Below, one piece after another: positions 17,556 through 26,107 of a stretch of DNA of 64,000 nucleotides (within the stretch, counting starts at the first letter, position 1; the number at the start of each line of letters is the position of its first letter). The DNA lies in NCBI GenBank assembly GCA_046292465.1, contig JBKBRB010000014.1:1-64000 (forward strand), read 5' to 3'. The position numbers and the translations under genes were made by a program. This DNA comes from JANWWM01 sp046292465 (GTDB taxonomy: Bacteria; Bacteroidota; Chlorobiia; Chlorobiales; Thermochlorobacteraceae). The notes below the pieces were generated by a model. That model saw only the letters and a program-made list of their open reading frames with translations. It did not search any database and was not told the DNA's origin.

Positions 17556-19394
17556 TTAGTCGGCTTCGTAGACCAGCCCTTTGTAGAGGGCTTCGATTTC
17601 ATCTTTGAATTTTTGCTCGACGACTTTGCGCTTGATTTTCAGCGTTGGCGTCATTTCGCCTTTATCAATCGAGAATTGCTCTGCAACGAGTAGGAAACGG
17701 CGGACTTTTTCGTGGCTGGCAAGGTCGCGCGAAATTTTGCGGAGCAAGTCGTCATAGAGTTTCTTTATCTCTTCCTTTTGCATCAATTCAAGATTGCTTT
17801 CATACTTAATGCCGTTTTGGTCGGCGAAGGTTTTCAGCGTATCGAAGTTTGGAACAATAATCGCCGAAAGGAACGGACGCTTTTCGCCAATGACGACAAC
17901 TTGTTCGACCAGTGGACTTGAAGCGATAAGATTTTCAATCGGAAGCGGCGCGATGTTTTTTCCGCCCGAGTTAACGATGATGTGCTTTTTGCGGTCGGTG
18001 ATTTTGAGGTAATTGTCTTCATCAATTTCGCCAATGTCGCCTGTATGAAACCAACCGTCCTCGTCAATGACTTCTTTTGTGGCTTGTTCGTCGCGCCAAT
18101 AGCCTTTCATGACGTTTGGACCGCGCAAAAGGATTTCGCCATCGGGCGCGATTTTATGCTCGACGTTGTGAATTGGCGGTCCGACCGTACCATATTTGAC
18201 AAGGTGTGCGCGATTGACGTGCGTAACGGGCGAGGTTTCCGTCAGACCAAATCCTTCCAAAATTGTGATGCCGAGGGCTTCAAAAAGTTCGCCCGTTTCT
18301 TTGGGCAAAGCCGCGCCGCCTGAAATGAAGTAGCGCAGTCTTCCGCCGAATCGCTCTTTGACTTTGGAGAGCACCAGCGAATCTGCCAGCGCGTATTGTG
18401 CGGCAAGAATCGGCGCGAATCGCTTTTCGCGTTTGGCTTTGGCGTGCGCGTAGCCGACATTCAACGCCCAATAAAACAGTTTCTTTTTCGCCGGAGGACT
18501 CGAATCCACGCTTTTGAACAATCCGCTCTTGATGCGCTCGAAGAGCCTTGGCACGGTTACAACGATAGTCGGGCGCACTTCAGCGAGGTTCATTGTAATC
18601 GTCTCAATGCTTTCAGCGTAGTTGATTGTTGCGCCGCACCCGAAAATGAGGTAATAGCCTGCGGTGCGCTCGTAGGTGTGGCAAAGTGGTAGGAAGGAAA
18701 GCGTGGCGTCGCGCTCGTCAATCGGCAACACTTTACACATCGATTCGTTGCACGACTTGATGTTTTCGCACAAGTTTCGGTGCGTGAGCATCACGCCTTT
18801 GGGATTTCCAGTTGTGCCACTCGTATAAACCAGCGTCGCAAGGTCGTGCTCTGAAAGTTCAAGATTGGCAAACGCATTTGGGTGTTCGTGATTGAACTTC
18901 TCGCCGATTTTCTTTGCCACCTCGAATTCGGTTACGCTGTCGTCAGGCGCATCTAATTCGTTGATAGAGATGACCGCTTTCACCGTTGGCACTTCGGCGC
19001 GAATTTTTCGGATTTTGTTGAGCTGCAACATCGTCGATGTAATCACCGCTCTACATTCCGAATTTTGAATAATGTAAGCGATTTGATTCGGCGGAAGCGA
19101 CGGATAAAGCGGCACATTCACCGCACCAATCATCATCGTTGCCATATCTACAACCACCCACTGCGGACGGTTCTCGGAAAGAATCGCCACACGGTCACCT
19201 TTCTCAATGCCGATAGATTTCAAAAAACCTGCAAACGCCAATACTTCACGATGCAGTTCGTCATGCGTAATGCCTTGATACTTCCCATTGACCTTGCGTG
19301 AAAGCGCGAACTTATCGGTGCGCCCGTGATAGTGCGCAAAAACGGCATTAAACATCTCCGTCAGCGTCTTGAACGATTCATTGATGAGCGGCAT
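17556..19394 (-). CDS. Long-chain acyl-CoA synthetase (AMP-forming)
   Basis: 612 residues. The AMP-binding signature is YTSGTTGNPKGVMLTH (190-205). Later motifs are EGFGLTETSPVTH, the hinge-type DGWFHTGDIGEIDEDNYLKITDRKK, and the C-terminal lysine region near TPTLKIKRKVVEQKF. This layout is that of FadD15-like long-chain acyl-CoA ligases, which activate free fatty acids to acyl-CoA at the inner face of the membrane for lipid synthesis or breakdown. It stands 24 bases downstream of the ATP-grasp gene on the same strand, so it may be cotranscribed. Confidence 0.95.
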   Translation of the reverse strand: MPLINESFKTLTEMFNAVFAHYHGRTDKFALSRKVNGKYQGITHDELHREVLAFAGFLKSIGIEKGDRVAILSENRPQWVVVDMATMMIGAVNVPLYPSLPPNQIAYIIQNSECRAVITSTMLQLNKIRKIRAEVPTVKAVISINELDAPDDSVTEFEVAKKIGEKFNHEHPNAFANLELSEHDLATLVYTSGTTGNPKGVMLTHRNLCENIKSCNESMCKVLPIDERDATLSFLPLCHTYERTAGYYLIFGCGATINYAESIETITMNLAEVRPTIVVTVPRLFERIKSGLFKSVDSSPPAKKKLFYWALNVGYAHAKAKREKRFAPILAAQYALADSLVLSKVKERFGGRLRYFISGGAALPKETGELFEALGITILEGFGLTETSPVTHVNRAHLVKYGTVGPPIHNVEHKIAPDGEILLRGPNVMKGYWRDEQATKEVIDEDGWFHTGDIGEIDEDNYLKITDRKKHIIVNSGGKNIAPLPIENLIASSPLVEQVVVIGEKRPFLSAIIVPNFDTLKTFADQNGIKYESNLELMQKEEIKKLYDDLLRKISRDLASHEKVRRFLLVAEQFSIDKGEMTPTLKIKRKVVEQKFKDEIEALYKGLVYEAD

Positions 19395-19418
19395 AGTTGA
19401 ACTGGTTAAGGTTAAAAG

Positions 19419-20402
19419 TTAGGCTTTTGCCGTCAGCCACGATGACCAGCGCATTTCTTTGGACATCGGACTTCCCTTCTCTGCAACTTCTTCAGCTTTC
19501 TCCATTAAAAATTCAGTCATTGTGGTGATAATCCAAGTGTAATTTTCATGACCGACGGAGTGATAATCGGCGTCGGGTGCTGGGTTCATAAAATCAATCG
19601 CGTATGGCACGCCGTCGCGCACGGCAAATTCGAGCGTGTTGAGGTCGTAGCCTAACGCCTCACAAAGCCTGATGCAGTAGTCTTCAAGCATGGCTTTCAT
19701 GTTCTCTGACGGCGCAAACGACGCTTGATAACGCAAGTGATGCGGATTGCGCGGCTCATATGGCATAATATGAACCTTCTTTTTTCCGACACAGTAACAA
19801 CGATAATACTCACTAAATTCAATCCCTTCTTGCATCACCATACAAATTGTGCCCGTCTGATTATACTTTTCAAAAAATTCGTTCGGGTTGTGAATTTTAT
19901 AGACATGCTTCCAACCGCCACCGTCAAAGGGCTTTATCCAAAGCGGAAAGCCGACATACTCGAAGTAATCTTTCCAATCCATCGGATAAATCAAATTGCG
20001 CATGGATTCGGACGTCGTGTTTGGCGGATGTTGGTTTGACGGCAGGATAATCGTTTTCGGAACGGGTATTCCCATTTTCGTGGCGAGCGAGTAGTTGAAA
20101 AACTTATCGTCGGCACTCCACCAAAAGGGATTATTGACAATGTAAGCACCACCCAACGCCGCAAGTTTCAGATAGGCACGATAGTGCGGAATTTCGTGCG
20201 AGATTCGATCGAGAATCACGGTGTAAGGCGTCTCTTCCGCCATTTTCAGTCCACCGATTTTGATAAACTCGGCAATGATGTTTTTGCTCTTTTCTTGCGC
20301 CACACGATTGATGTTGGCAATAAGCCCTTCGGGAAAAGAGTTTTCCTGTCCGCGTAAAATGCCGATGCGGAGCGGCTCGGTTGTTTTTTTGGTCTTTGAC
20401 AT
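19419..20402 (-). CDS. ATP-grasp (RimK-like) family protein
   Basis: 327 residues. The N-terminal third is a Rossmann-like pre-ATP-grasp domain (LRIGILRGQENSFPEGLI). The ATP-grasp core includes PKTIILPSNQ, the lysine-bearing FPLWIKPFDGGGWKHVY (about 153-169), MVMQEGIEFSEYYRCYCVG and the metal-binding end LEFAVRDGVPYAIDFMNPAPD. Such enzymes join a carboxylate to an amine through an acyl phosphate; candidates are peptide-like ligations, as in RimK or glutathione synthetase. The substrate is not evident, and no partner for a known natural-product or peptide-tagging pathway is adjacent. Confidence 0.8.
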   Translation of the reverse strand: MSKTKKTTEPLRIGILRGQENSFPEGLIANINRVAQEKSKNIIAEFIKIGGLKMAEETPYTVILDRISHEIPHYRAYLKLAALGGAYIVNNPFWWSADDKFFNYSLATKMGIPVPKTIILPSNQHPPNTTSESMRNLIYPMDWKDYFEYVGFPLWIKPFDGGGWKHVYKIHNPNEFFEKYNQTGTICMVMQEGIEFSEYYRCYCVGKKKVHIMPYEPRNPHHLRYQASFAPSENMKAMLEDYCIRLCEALGYDLNTLEFAVRDGVPYAIDFMNPAPDADYHSVGHENYTWIITTMTEFLMEKAEEVAEKGSPMSKEMRWSSWLTAKA

Positions 20403-20558
20403 TTGTGAACGGTTGAAAAGTCGTAAAAGAGAATTTCTGTTGTTGTGTAATGTACTTTGGGAAAGTTAAGAAAAGGCTATTATTCGGCAACGACCTTGTT
20501 TGAGATTGATACCGCGCTCGCAAGACACTGCACTTGAAATGAGGCGTTTATCGTGGCG

Positions 20559-21194
20559 TCAGCGAATGAGTCCATCGCGCATTGCCTTGCCCATGCCCGC
20601 AGTGAATTCGGTTTTTACGTCGAAGTAGTCGGGGTATTCCACTTGAAAGCCGAGCACGTCAATCGTCGGTTTGATGCGGAGCATAAAGCGCGTGGGTTTA
20701 TTGCCTTCACCTGCCAAATTGAGCGCGAAGTTTCCAATCGCTTCCGCACTTCGCCCTGACAAGGCTTTTTTCAAGTCGACTGAAATTTGCAACGGCAAGG
20801 TTGAAACGCCGCCATTGCCCGCTACACTTACTTTTTCAGCGACAATTCCGTCGAGCAGTTCAATATCATCAATGAACATGCGCCACTCCAAGCGATTGAG
20901 CGAGGCGTTTTCGGGGTTCGGATTTTTGACTTCCACATTTAGCGTAAGATTGAGTGGGAGTTGGGGTTGAGCCAACGCTACGGTGAATTTTGCTAAATCT
21001 GCGATGGCTAAATCGCGCGTCGACTTAATGCGCTGAACATTGATGCCTGCCAAGCGCGTGTTTTCAACGGTTGAAAGCCGAAACTCGCATCGCGCAAAAT
21101 TTTTCGTCTCTTGAATTTGCTTTAAGACCGAACAGCCTTCGACGATGAGCATCAAAAGTGCCGAAATCCAAATAAAGTAATGGCGATTGTTCAT
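20559..21194 (-). CDS. LEA14-like (late-embryogenesis-abundant type 2 domain) lipoprotein
   Basis: 211 residues from the ATG at 21192-21194. A longer frame upstream reads straight through tRNA-Leu and is not real. The N-terminus ends in VEGCS, a plausible lipobox with Cys21. The mature part has the LEA2 pattern: PLNLTLNVEVKNPNPENASL, RLEWRMFIDDIELLDGIVAE, then LPLQISVDLKKALS. In bacteria these immunoglobulin-like domains are found on exported proteins; in plants the family is linked to desiccation. The cellular role here is unknown. Confidence 0.8.
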   Translation of the reverse strand: MNNRHYFIWISALLMLIVEGCSVLKQIQETKNFARCEFRLSTVENTRLAGINVQRIKSTRDLAIADLAKFTVALAQPQLPLNLTLNVEVKNPNPENASLNRLEWRMFIDDIELLDGIVAEKVSVAGNGGVSTLPLQISVDLKKALSGRSAEAIGNFALNLAGEGNKPTRFMLRIKPTIDVLGFQVEYPDYFDVKTEFTAGMGKAMRDGLIR

Positions 21195-21228
21195 GGCTTT
21201 TTGTTGATAGCGATTGGGAAAGGCTCTG

Positions 21229-21314
21229 TGCAGAAAGCGGGAATCGAACCCGCACGTCCATTGCTGGACACAGGATTTTAAGTCCTGTGCGTCTACCAGT
21301 TCCGCCATTTCTGC
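21229..21314 (-). tRNA. tRNA-Leu (anticodon UAA)
   Basis: Minus-strand gene of 86 bases. The acceptor GCAGAAA pairs with TTTCTGC. The anticodon arm CAGGA / TCCTG encloses CTTAAAA, giving anticodon TAA. A long variable arm (GTCCAGCAATGGAC) marks a class II tRNA, and the T arm shows GGTTCGATTCC. It lies between metX and the LEA14-like gene. Confidence 0.95.
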
Positions 21315-21370
21315 AATGGTTGAAAGCAGGGTCGCAAAGATAACACGTGCGATTCGAACTGCAAATTCGT

Positions 21371-22438
21371 TTATGCGCGCTGTGAAGAAAAAACGCGATA
21401 ACGAAAATCTGCCACAAGTTGCGCCACTTCGGGAATATCAATCAAAAACGCATCGTGTCCGTTTAGCGTGTGCATCGTGGCGAGTTCCGCATTTGGAATC
21501 AATCGTGCGAGTTCTTCTTGCTCTTCGGGCAGGTAAAGGCAGTCGGAATCGGCTGAAATGACGAGCGTTGGCGCGTCAAGTTGAGCGAGCACGGTTTCGT
21601 AGTCGCCACGATTGCGTCCAACATCGTGCGTGTCCATCGCTTTTGTGAGCGTGATGTAGGTATTGGCGTCGAAGCGGTCGACGAGTTTTTGCCCTTGATA
21701 GCGAAGGTAACTTTCCACTTCGTAGAGGTCGTTGGTTTGCAGTCGTCGTGCAAAGCGTTCATCAAAGACCTGTTTGCTTCGGTAGGTTATCATTGCCATC
21801 ATGCGGGCGGCGGTAAGTCCTTTCTTCGGCTGTTTGTCGAGGTCATAGTTTCCGTTTTGGAAATCGGCATCGGCGTAAATCGCATGCCGTTGGGCTTCGC
21901 TAATGCCAATGCACCACGCCGAATGCCGCCCCGACGCCGAAATCGTTACCACTGACTCCACCATATCAGGAAACATCAACGCCCATTCCAACGCTTGCAT
22001 GCCGCCCAGCGAGCCGCCAATCACCATCTTAATTTTTTGAACGCCTAAAAAATCCATCAAGCGTTTTTGCGCATGAATCATATCACGAATCGTAATGAGC
22101 GGAAATGACGCACCGTAGTGCCGATTCGTTTCAGGATTGAGCGAGACGGGACCTGTTGAGCCGTAGCAACTGCCGAGCGCATTGGTTGAAATGATGAAAT
22201 CGGTTTCTTCGTCGAAGGCACTTTTACGCCCGAACATTTCTTTCCACCACCTATCTGCGTCTGCTGAGCCAGTTAGTCCATGGCAGACCACAATGGCGTT
22301 ATCGCCTGCTTCGTTGAGCCGTCCCCAAGTGCGATAGGCAATTTGCAGTTCAGGCAACGCGCCTCCAAGTTCAAGCGTGAGCGGCTCTTCGCTTTTGAAG
22401 ATTTTGGTGTAGGGTGATGGATAGTCAGCAAAACTCAT
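21371..22438 (-). CDS. metX: Homoserine O-acetyltransferase
   Basis: 355 residues from the ATG at 22436-22438 (MSFADYPSPYTKIF). The open frame reaches 37 codons further, but that part overlaps the asparaginase gene in another frame. The alpha/beta-hydrolase nucleophile elbow is GGSLGGMQAL with Ser143; the late acid and histidine lie in SADSDCLYLP and LNGHDAFLID. MetX transfers an acetyl group from acetyl-CoA to homoserine, the entry step of methionine synthesis by direct sulfhydrylation. Its start overlaps the stop of the upstream gene (ATGA). The last steps of the route are represented by metH at the right end of the window. Confidence 0.93.
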   Translation of the reverse strand: MSFADYPSPYTKIFKSEEPLTLELGGALPELQIAYRTWGRLNEAGDNAIVVCHGLTGSADADRWWKEMFGRKSAFDEETDFIISTNALGSCYGSTGPVSLNPETNRHYGASFPLITIRDMIHAQKRLMDFLGVQKIKMVIGGSLGGMQALEWALMFPDMVESVVTISASGRHSAWCIGISEAQRHAIYADADFQNGNYDLDKQPKKGLTAARMMAMITYRSKQVFDERFARRLQTNDLYEVESYLRYQGQKLVDRFDANTYITLTKAMDTHDVGRNRGDYETVLAQLDAPTLVISADSDCLYLPEEQEELARLIPNAELATMHTLNGHDAFLIDIPEVAQLVADFRYRVFSSQRA

Positions 22439-22932
22439 TCGTTTGGCGGTTGAATTTCTTCGAAGCGGCGCAACGCACGATTTTTTCGAACTTGCATGGC
22501 AGGAAACACGCGCCCGTTCATGGTGATGTAAATTCCGTTCGGCAAGCACTGCACGGCAGCAACTGCCGCGCCGATATTGAATGTGGCGTCTGTGTATTTT
22601 GAAATCGCTGGCTCTAACGCGCCGGTGAGCACAATCGTTTTTCCGACAATGCCTTGCAAGCGTTTGGCGGTTTCGGTCATGGTGTCGGTGCCGTGCGTAA
22701 TCACAATTCGCTCGTGCGTGTCGACTTCAATGGCTTTTCGGATAAGTTCGCGGTCGTCGTCCGTCAGTTCTAAACTATCTTTTTTGAGAATCGGCACAAC
22801 TTCGTAGTCAAACGACACATGCGCCTGCTCGAGCATTTCAATCACTTGCGGCGAGCCGACTTGATATTCGCTTTTGGCATCAAAGTAAATTTTATCAATC
22901 GTGCCGCCCGTTGTGAAAAATTTGATGAACAT
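22435..22932 (-). CDS. Single-domain asparaginase-like protein
   Basis: 165 residues from the ATG at 22930-22932. The two threonine-containing motifs of the asparaginase N-terminal domain are present: FTTGGTIDK (Thr11) and VITHGTDTMTETA. The normal C-terminal domain (another 150 residues) is missing; the chain ends soon after NGRVFPAMQVRKNR. Such one-domain versions are found in several phyla, and their activity is not clear to me. The gene overlaps metX by four bases (ATGA), so the two are coupled, which hints at a role in aspartate-family amino-acid metabolism. Confidence 0.8.
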   Translation of the reverse strand: MFIKFFTTGGTIDKIYFDAKSEYQVGSPQVIEMLEQAHVSFDYEVVPILKKDSLELTDDDRELIRKAIEVDTHERIVITHGTDTMTETAKRLQGIVGKTIVLTGALEPAISKYTDATFNIGAAVAAVQCLPNGIYITMNGRVFPAMQVRKNRALRRFEEIQPPNE

Positions 22933-23075
22933 AAAAGTTTGGTAACATTTTATTGTTGCAACTGCTCTGCAAAAGTGCGTTCCGTTTTGAGCCAAAGGGC
23001 TGAGATGAATTGCGATTTCATTGCACAGACTTGAATCAAACGCTTATTGCACCGTGCGACGCGAAAATCCGTGTT

Positions 23076-23300
23076 TCACGAGGCGTTTGTGTCTTGGTTG
23101 TTTGATGATGATGGTGATTGTTCTTTTGGCACCTTGCGCCATGTTCGGGCTTCGACAACAAATTGCGCAATTTGCGACAGCCACATCAATTTTTCTTCGG
23201 GCGTGAATCGATGAAACTCGGTGTGTCCGTCGAAGTCCTCAGGTTTCAGCGTTGCCAAAATGCGGTCAAATTCCTCGCGGTCAAATTCTTCCTGCTTCAT
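23076..23300 (-). CDS. Small hypothetical protein, 74 aa
   Basis: The chain is acidic and helical, with a core pattern FTPEEKLMWLSQIAQFVVEA. Short proteins with this 'TPEEKLxWLxxAxxFV' pattern commonly accompany nucleotidyltransferase-type or DUF6036-type genes in two-gene toxin-antitoxin-like modules. Consistent with that, it overlaps by 20 bases the remnant of such a partner immediately upstream (23281-23379). Without a complete partner the module is probably decayed. The name of the family is uncertain. Confidence 0.55.
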   Translation of the reverse strand: MKQEEFDREEFDRILATLKPEDFDGHTEFHRFTPEEKLMWLSQIAQFVVEARTWRKVPKEQSPSSSNNQDTNAS

Positions 23301-23379
23301 CTTCGCGTTCGATTTTTTTGATTAGAAAATTCACATCATGAATATCCTTCTCTCGCATCGGATTGACTTTGCGCTTCAT
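23281..23379 (-). pseudogene. C-terminal remnant of a nucleotidyltransferase/DUF6036-type gene
   Basis: A 32-codon frame, too short to be a gene on its own, reads MKRKVNPMREKDIHDVNFLI and ends in acidic and basic residues. The 'R-K-DIHDVxFLI' pattern is what the last helices of many toxin-antitoxin-linked nucleotidyltransferases look like (xRxKDLxDVxxL). It directly precedes, and overlaps, the small TPEEKLxWL-type gene, the usual order of such modules. The 5' part is missing; upstream lies the unrelated AT-rich TPR gene, whose stop codon is 7 bases away. Confidence 0.35.
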
Positions 23380-23386
23380 CTCGTTT

Positions 23387-24595
23387 TTACTTTTGCTTAA
23401 ATGGAAACGTAGGCTTATTCTGCTCTTTTTTTTCTTTCATAAATTGAGAAGACTTATCTATTTCTTCTTTATCATCGGAAATGCTTTCTTGAAAACGGTT
23501 TAACTCTGTCTGTAAATAGTCTCTAATCAATTCCCAATTTTTAACTTTTTTATTTTTTGATACCTCTTCATCAATCTTTTTTATTGCCTCCTCAAGTGCT
23601 TTTTTAGAATTTCCTTTTTGTTTGAAATCTATTACAGACTCAACATACATTTCCATTGCTTTATTTTCATTTCCTTTGATTAAATAGAATAATCCTAAAT
23701 CTGCTTTAATGTCCCCATTTTTTTTCTCAATTTGAAGTGCTTTTTCATTTAGCTCAATCGCTTTTTCAATATCGCCTTTTTGATAACTCATCCAAGCAAG
23801 TTTTTGGTAACCAACTGCCTTTGGATTTCCTTCTTCAGAAATTTCTTGTTCGTTTCGTGTCTCACCAGAATATTTATCATCACTTTTCTCATAACGACCA
23901 CTATGTTTGTTTGTTCTTTGAGTATTTGTAGGAGGTAATACTATTTTCCCTTCTAAATTTGGAATCATTGATGCCAAAACAATCAAAACTTCATTACTTA
24001 CTATGATTGCTTCTGTAACCTTATCATCTGATATTTCCGTATCAGTTTCACTCTCTGCTTTTGAAACAATGCTCCTGATAATAGGTCCAATGGGAAAGCT
24101 TAAGTCGAGTGAAGTCAAAACGGCTTGGGTAGCCGCTTGATTTGCAAATTTTTCATACGACGAAAATTGCTCAATTTTACTCCTTATGACTTCACTCACT
24201 TTATCTGTTTTCGAGGACGAAATTTCATCACGAGATATTTTCTCGCTTATATGTTTTTTCTGAATCAAATTTCCCCTTGTTATCATAGCAGGAGTTCTTA
24301 ATTCTACATCTAATTCAACAAACACATCTCCATTTTTGATATTTCTCTCATAGTTCAGTAACCATAATGAGTAATCCTCTCCAAACTCTATGTTCTCAAA
24401 GAGATTTGATCTATCAATAAACTCTAACACAGCCTGTTTGATATGGGAAATATTTTTCTTTTCTTGAAATGGCGTTTTCACGTCAATTTTTATTTTCTGA
24501 GAGAATGTGCTAACTGAGCAAAGAAGCAGTATTACCAAAAGGTATAATGATTTTTTTTGCGAATTTTCTTTTCGAATTTTCAAAAGATTTTGCAT
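23387..24595 (-). CDS. Exported TPR-containing protein, AT-rich
   Basis: 402 residues. After a basic N-terminus comes a hydrophobic segment, LYLLVILLLCSVSTFSQ, that looks like a signal peptide. Residues 30-220 match no family known to me. Residues about 265-335 form at least two tetratricopeptide repeats (AVGYQKLAWMSYQKGDIEKA, then IKADLGLFYLIKGNENKAM). The tail is lysine- and glutamate-rich. The DNA is clearly more AT-rich than its neighbours and uses A/T-ending codons, which suggests acquisition. It lies between prmC and a decayed toxin-antitoxin-like module, so this spot may be an insertion site. Confidence 0.75.
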   Translation of the reverse strand: MQNLLKIRKENSQKKSLYLLVILLLCSVSTFSQKIKIDVKTPFQEKKNISHIKQAVLEFIDRSNLFENIEFGEDYSLWLLNYERNIKNGDVFVELDVELRTPAMITRGNLIQKKHISEKISRDEISSSKTDKVSEVIRSKIEQFSSYEKFANQAATQAVLTSLDLSFPIGPIIRSIVSKAESETDTEISDDKVTEAIIVSNEVLIVLASMIPNLEGKIVLPPTNTQRTNKHSGRYEKSDDKYSGETRNEQEISEEGNPKAVGYQKLAWMSYQKGDIEKAIELNEKALQIEKKNGDIKADLGLFYLIKGNENKAMEMYVESVIDFKQKGNSKKALEEAIKKIDEEVSKNKKVKNWELIRDYLQTELNRFQESISDDKEEIDKSSQFMKEKKEQNKPTFPFKQK

Positions 24596-24600
24596 AGTTT

Positions 24601-25473
24601 TTATCCTTTCCTCGCTAAAAGAATTCTCGTGTGCCCCGAATAATCTTTTTTCAGCGCAATGTTTTTGAATCCGTGTTGCGCGGCAATGCTTTTCACTTTT
24701 TCGCCGCCATCGGCATGCAGTTCAAATGCGATAAGCGCGTTTGGTTGCAAGAGCGTTTGCGCATCGGCGCAGAGTTTTTCATAAAATTCAAACCCTGTTT
24801 GCGTAAAGAGTGCGCGTTCGGGTTCGTGCAAGAGTTCTTTTTGCACGCTTGCTTTTTCCGCTATCGGAATGTAAGGCGGATTGGAGACCAATGCGTCAAA
24901 CGGTTCCGCAAAGCGTTGCGCAAAGTCAGGCGCGAGCGCGTCGGCTTCGACAAACGTAATTTGCTCAATCGTTTTCGTGATTTCAGCGTTCTCTTTGGCA
25001 AGGGCAAGCGCATCAGCAGAAATATCAACCGCCGTCAGGTGCGCCCCTTGTATGGATTTTGCAAGCGCAATCGCAATACAGCCGCTTCCTGTTCCGACCT
25101 CCAAAATTCGCTTCGGCAAATCGTTTTTAGAAAGTTCGTTAATGATTTCCTCGACCAAGAGTTCCGTTTCAGGGCGCGGAATCAGCGCGCGCTTATCCAC
25201 TTTAAGCAGAATGCCGAAAAACTCCGTTTCACCTAACAAGTATTGAAGCGGCTCACCGCTGAGACGGCGACGCACCAACTCACGATACCGCTCGCGCTCT
25301 TTGGGCGAGACCGGACGGTCGAAGTTCAAATACAAATCGAACCGCTTCATGCCCAAAACATGCGCCAGCATCCACTCGGCGTTGAGCCGCGCTTCGTCAA
25401 TACCTTTTTGCTTGAGAAAATCGGTGCTCGTTTTCAGAAGCGAAACAACATCCCAAAGTTTTTCTTCGGTCAT
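24601..25473 (-). CDS. prmC: Release factor glutamine methyltransferase
   Basis: 290 residues, full length. The S-adenosylmethionine-binding motif is ILEVGTGSGCIAIALA (123-138), and the catalytic NPPY is at 198-201. The N-terminal helical domain and GETEFFG are family features. PrmC methylates the glutamine of the GGQ motif in peptide-chain release factors RF1 and RF2, raising termination efficiency. The start codon lies 9 bases before the end of the truncated Uma2-type gene copy next to the assembly gap. Confidence 0.95.
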   Translation of the reverse strand: MTEEKLWDVVSLLKTSTDFLKQKGIDEARLNAEWMLAHVLGMKRFDLYLNFDRPVSPKERERYRELVRRRLSGEPLQYLLGETEFFGILLKVDKRALIPRPETELLVEEIINELSKNDLPKRILEVGTGSGCIAIALAKSIQGAHLTAVDISADALALAKENAEITKTIEQITFVEADALAPDFAQRFAEPFDALVSNPPYIPIAEKASVQKELLHEPERALFTQTGFEFYEKLCADAQTLLQPNALIAFELHADGGEKVKSIAAQHGFKNIALKKDYSGHTRILLARKG

Positions 25474-25482
25474 AAACTTGAG

Positions 25483-25560
25483 TTATTCAAAAAATTCTTG
25501 GACGCGGCACTGAAAGCCTTTGAAGACTTCGCCGCCGTCAATCGTTTTATCGTGCGTATA
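25483..25560 (-). CDS. 3' end of a Uma2-type gene at the gap edge
   Basis: The last 78 bases before the run of N read, on the minus strand, as the end of a Uma2-family gene with a TAA stop at 25483-25485. Bases 25484-25560 are identical to 26109-26185, the end of the complete gene on the other side of the gap; only the first base of the stop codon complement differs (TAA versus TAG). Either a second copy lies in the gap or the two contig ends are the same locus. Confidence 0.6.
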   Translation of the reverse strand, partial: YTHDKTIDGGEVFKGFQCRVQEFFE

Positions 25561-26107
25561 NNNNNNNNNNNNNNNNNNNNNNNNNNNNNNNNNNNNNNNN
25601 NNNNNNNNNNNNNNNNNNNNNNNNNNNNNNNNNNNNNNNNNNNNNNNNNNNNNNNNNNNNNNNNNNNNNNNNNNNNNNNNNNNNNNNNNNNNNNNNNNNN
25701 NNNNNNNNNNNNNNNNNNNNNNNNNNNNNNNNNNNNNNNNNNNNNNNNNNNNNNNNNNNNNNNNNNNNNNNNNNNNNNNNNNNNNNNNNNNNNNNNNNNN
25801 NNNNNNNNNNNNNNNNNNNNNNNNNNNNNNNNNNNNNNNNNNNNNNNNNNNNNNNNNNNNNNNNNNNNNNNNNNNNNNNNNNNNNNNNNNNNNNNNNNNN
25901 NNNNNNNNNNNNNNNNNNNNNNNNNNNNNNNNNNNNNNNNNNNNNNNNNNNNNNNNNNNNNNNNNNNNNNNNNNNNNNNNNNNNNNNNNNNNNNNNNNNN
26001 NNNNNNNNNNNNNNNNNNNNNNNNNNNNNNNNNNNNNNNNNNNNNNNNNNNNNNNNNNNNNNNNNNNNNNNNNNNNNNNNNNNNNNNNNNNNNNNNNNNN
26101 NNNNNNN
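25561..26107. other. Assembly gap (547 N)
   Basis: No bases are known here. The flanking 77 bases are identical on both sides, in the same orientation. The distance between the two copies (625 bases) nearly equals the 624-base length of the adjacent Uma2-type gene, so the gap could hold the rest of a tandem copy. Open frames that run through the N are not evidence of genes. Confidence 0.99.

Noticed and set aside
21195..21308. N-terminal extension of the LEA14-like protein
   Set aside because: The extension is the translation of tRNA-Leu; the lipoprotein signal begins at the ATG at 21194.
22439..22549. N-terminal extension of MetX
   Set aside because: It overlaps the conserved C-terminal part of the asparaginase-like gene in another frame; the ATGA overlap start fits the family.
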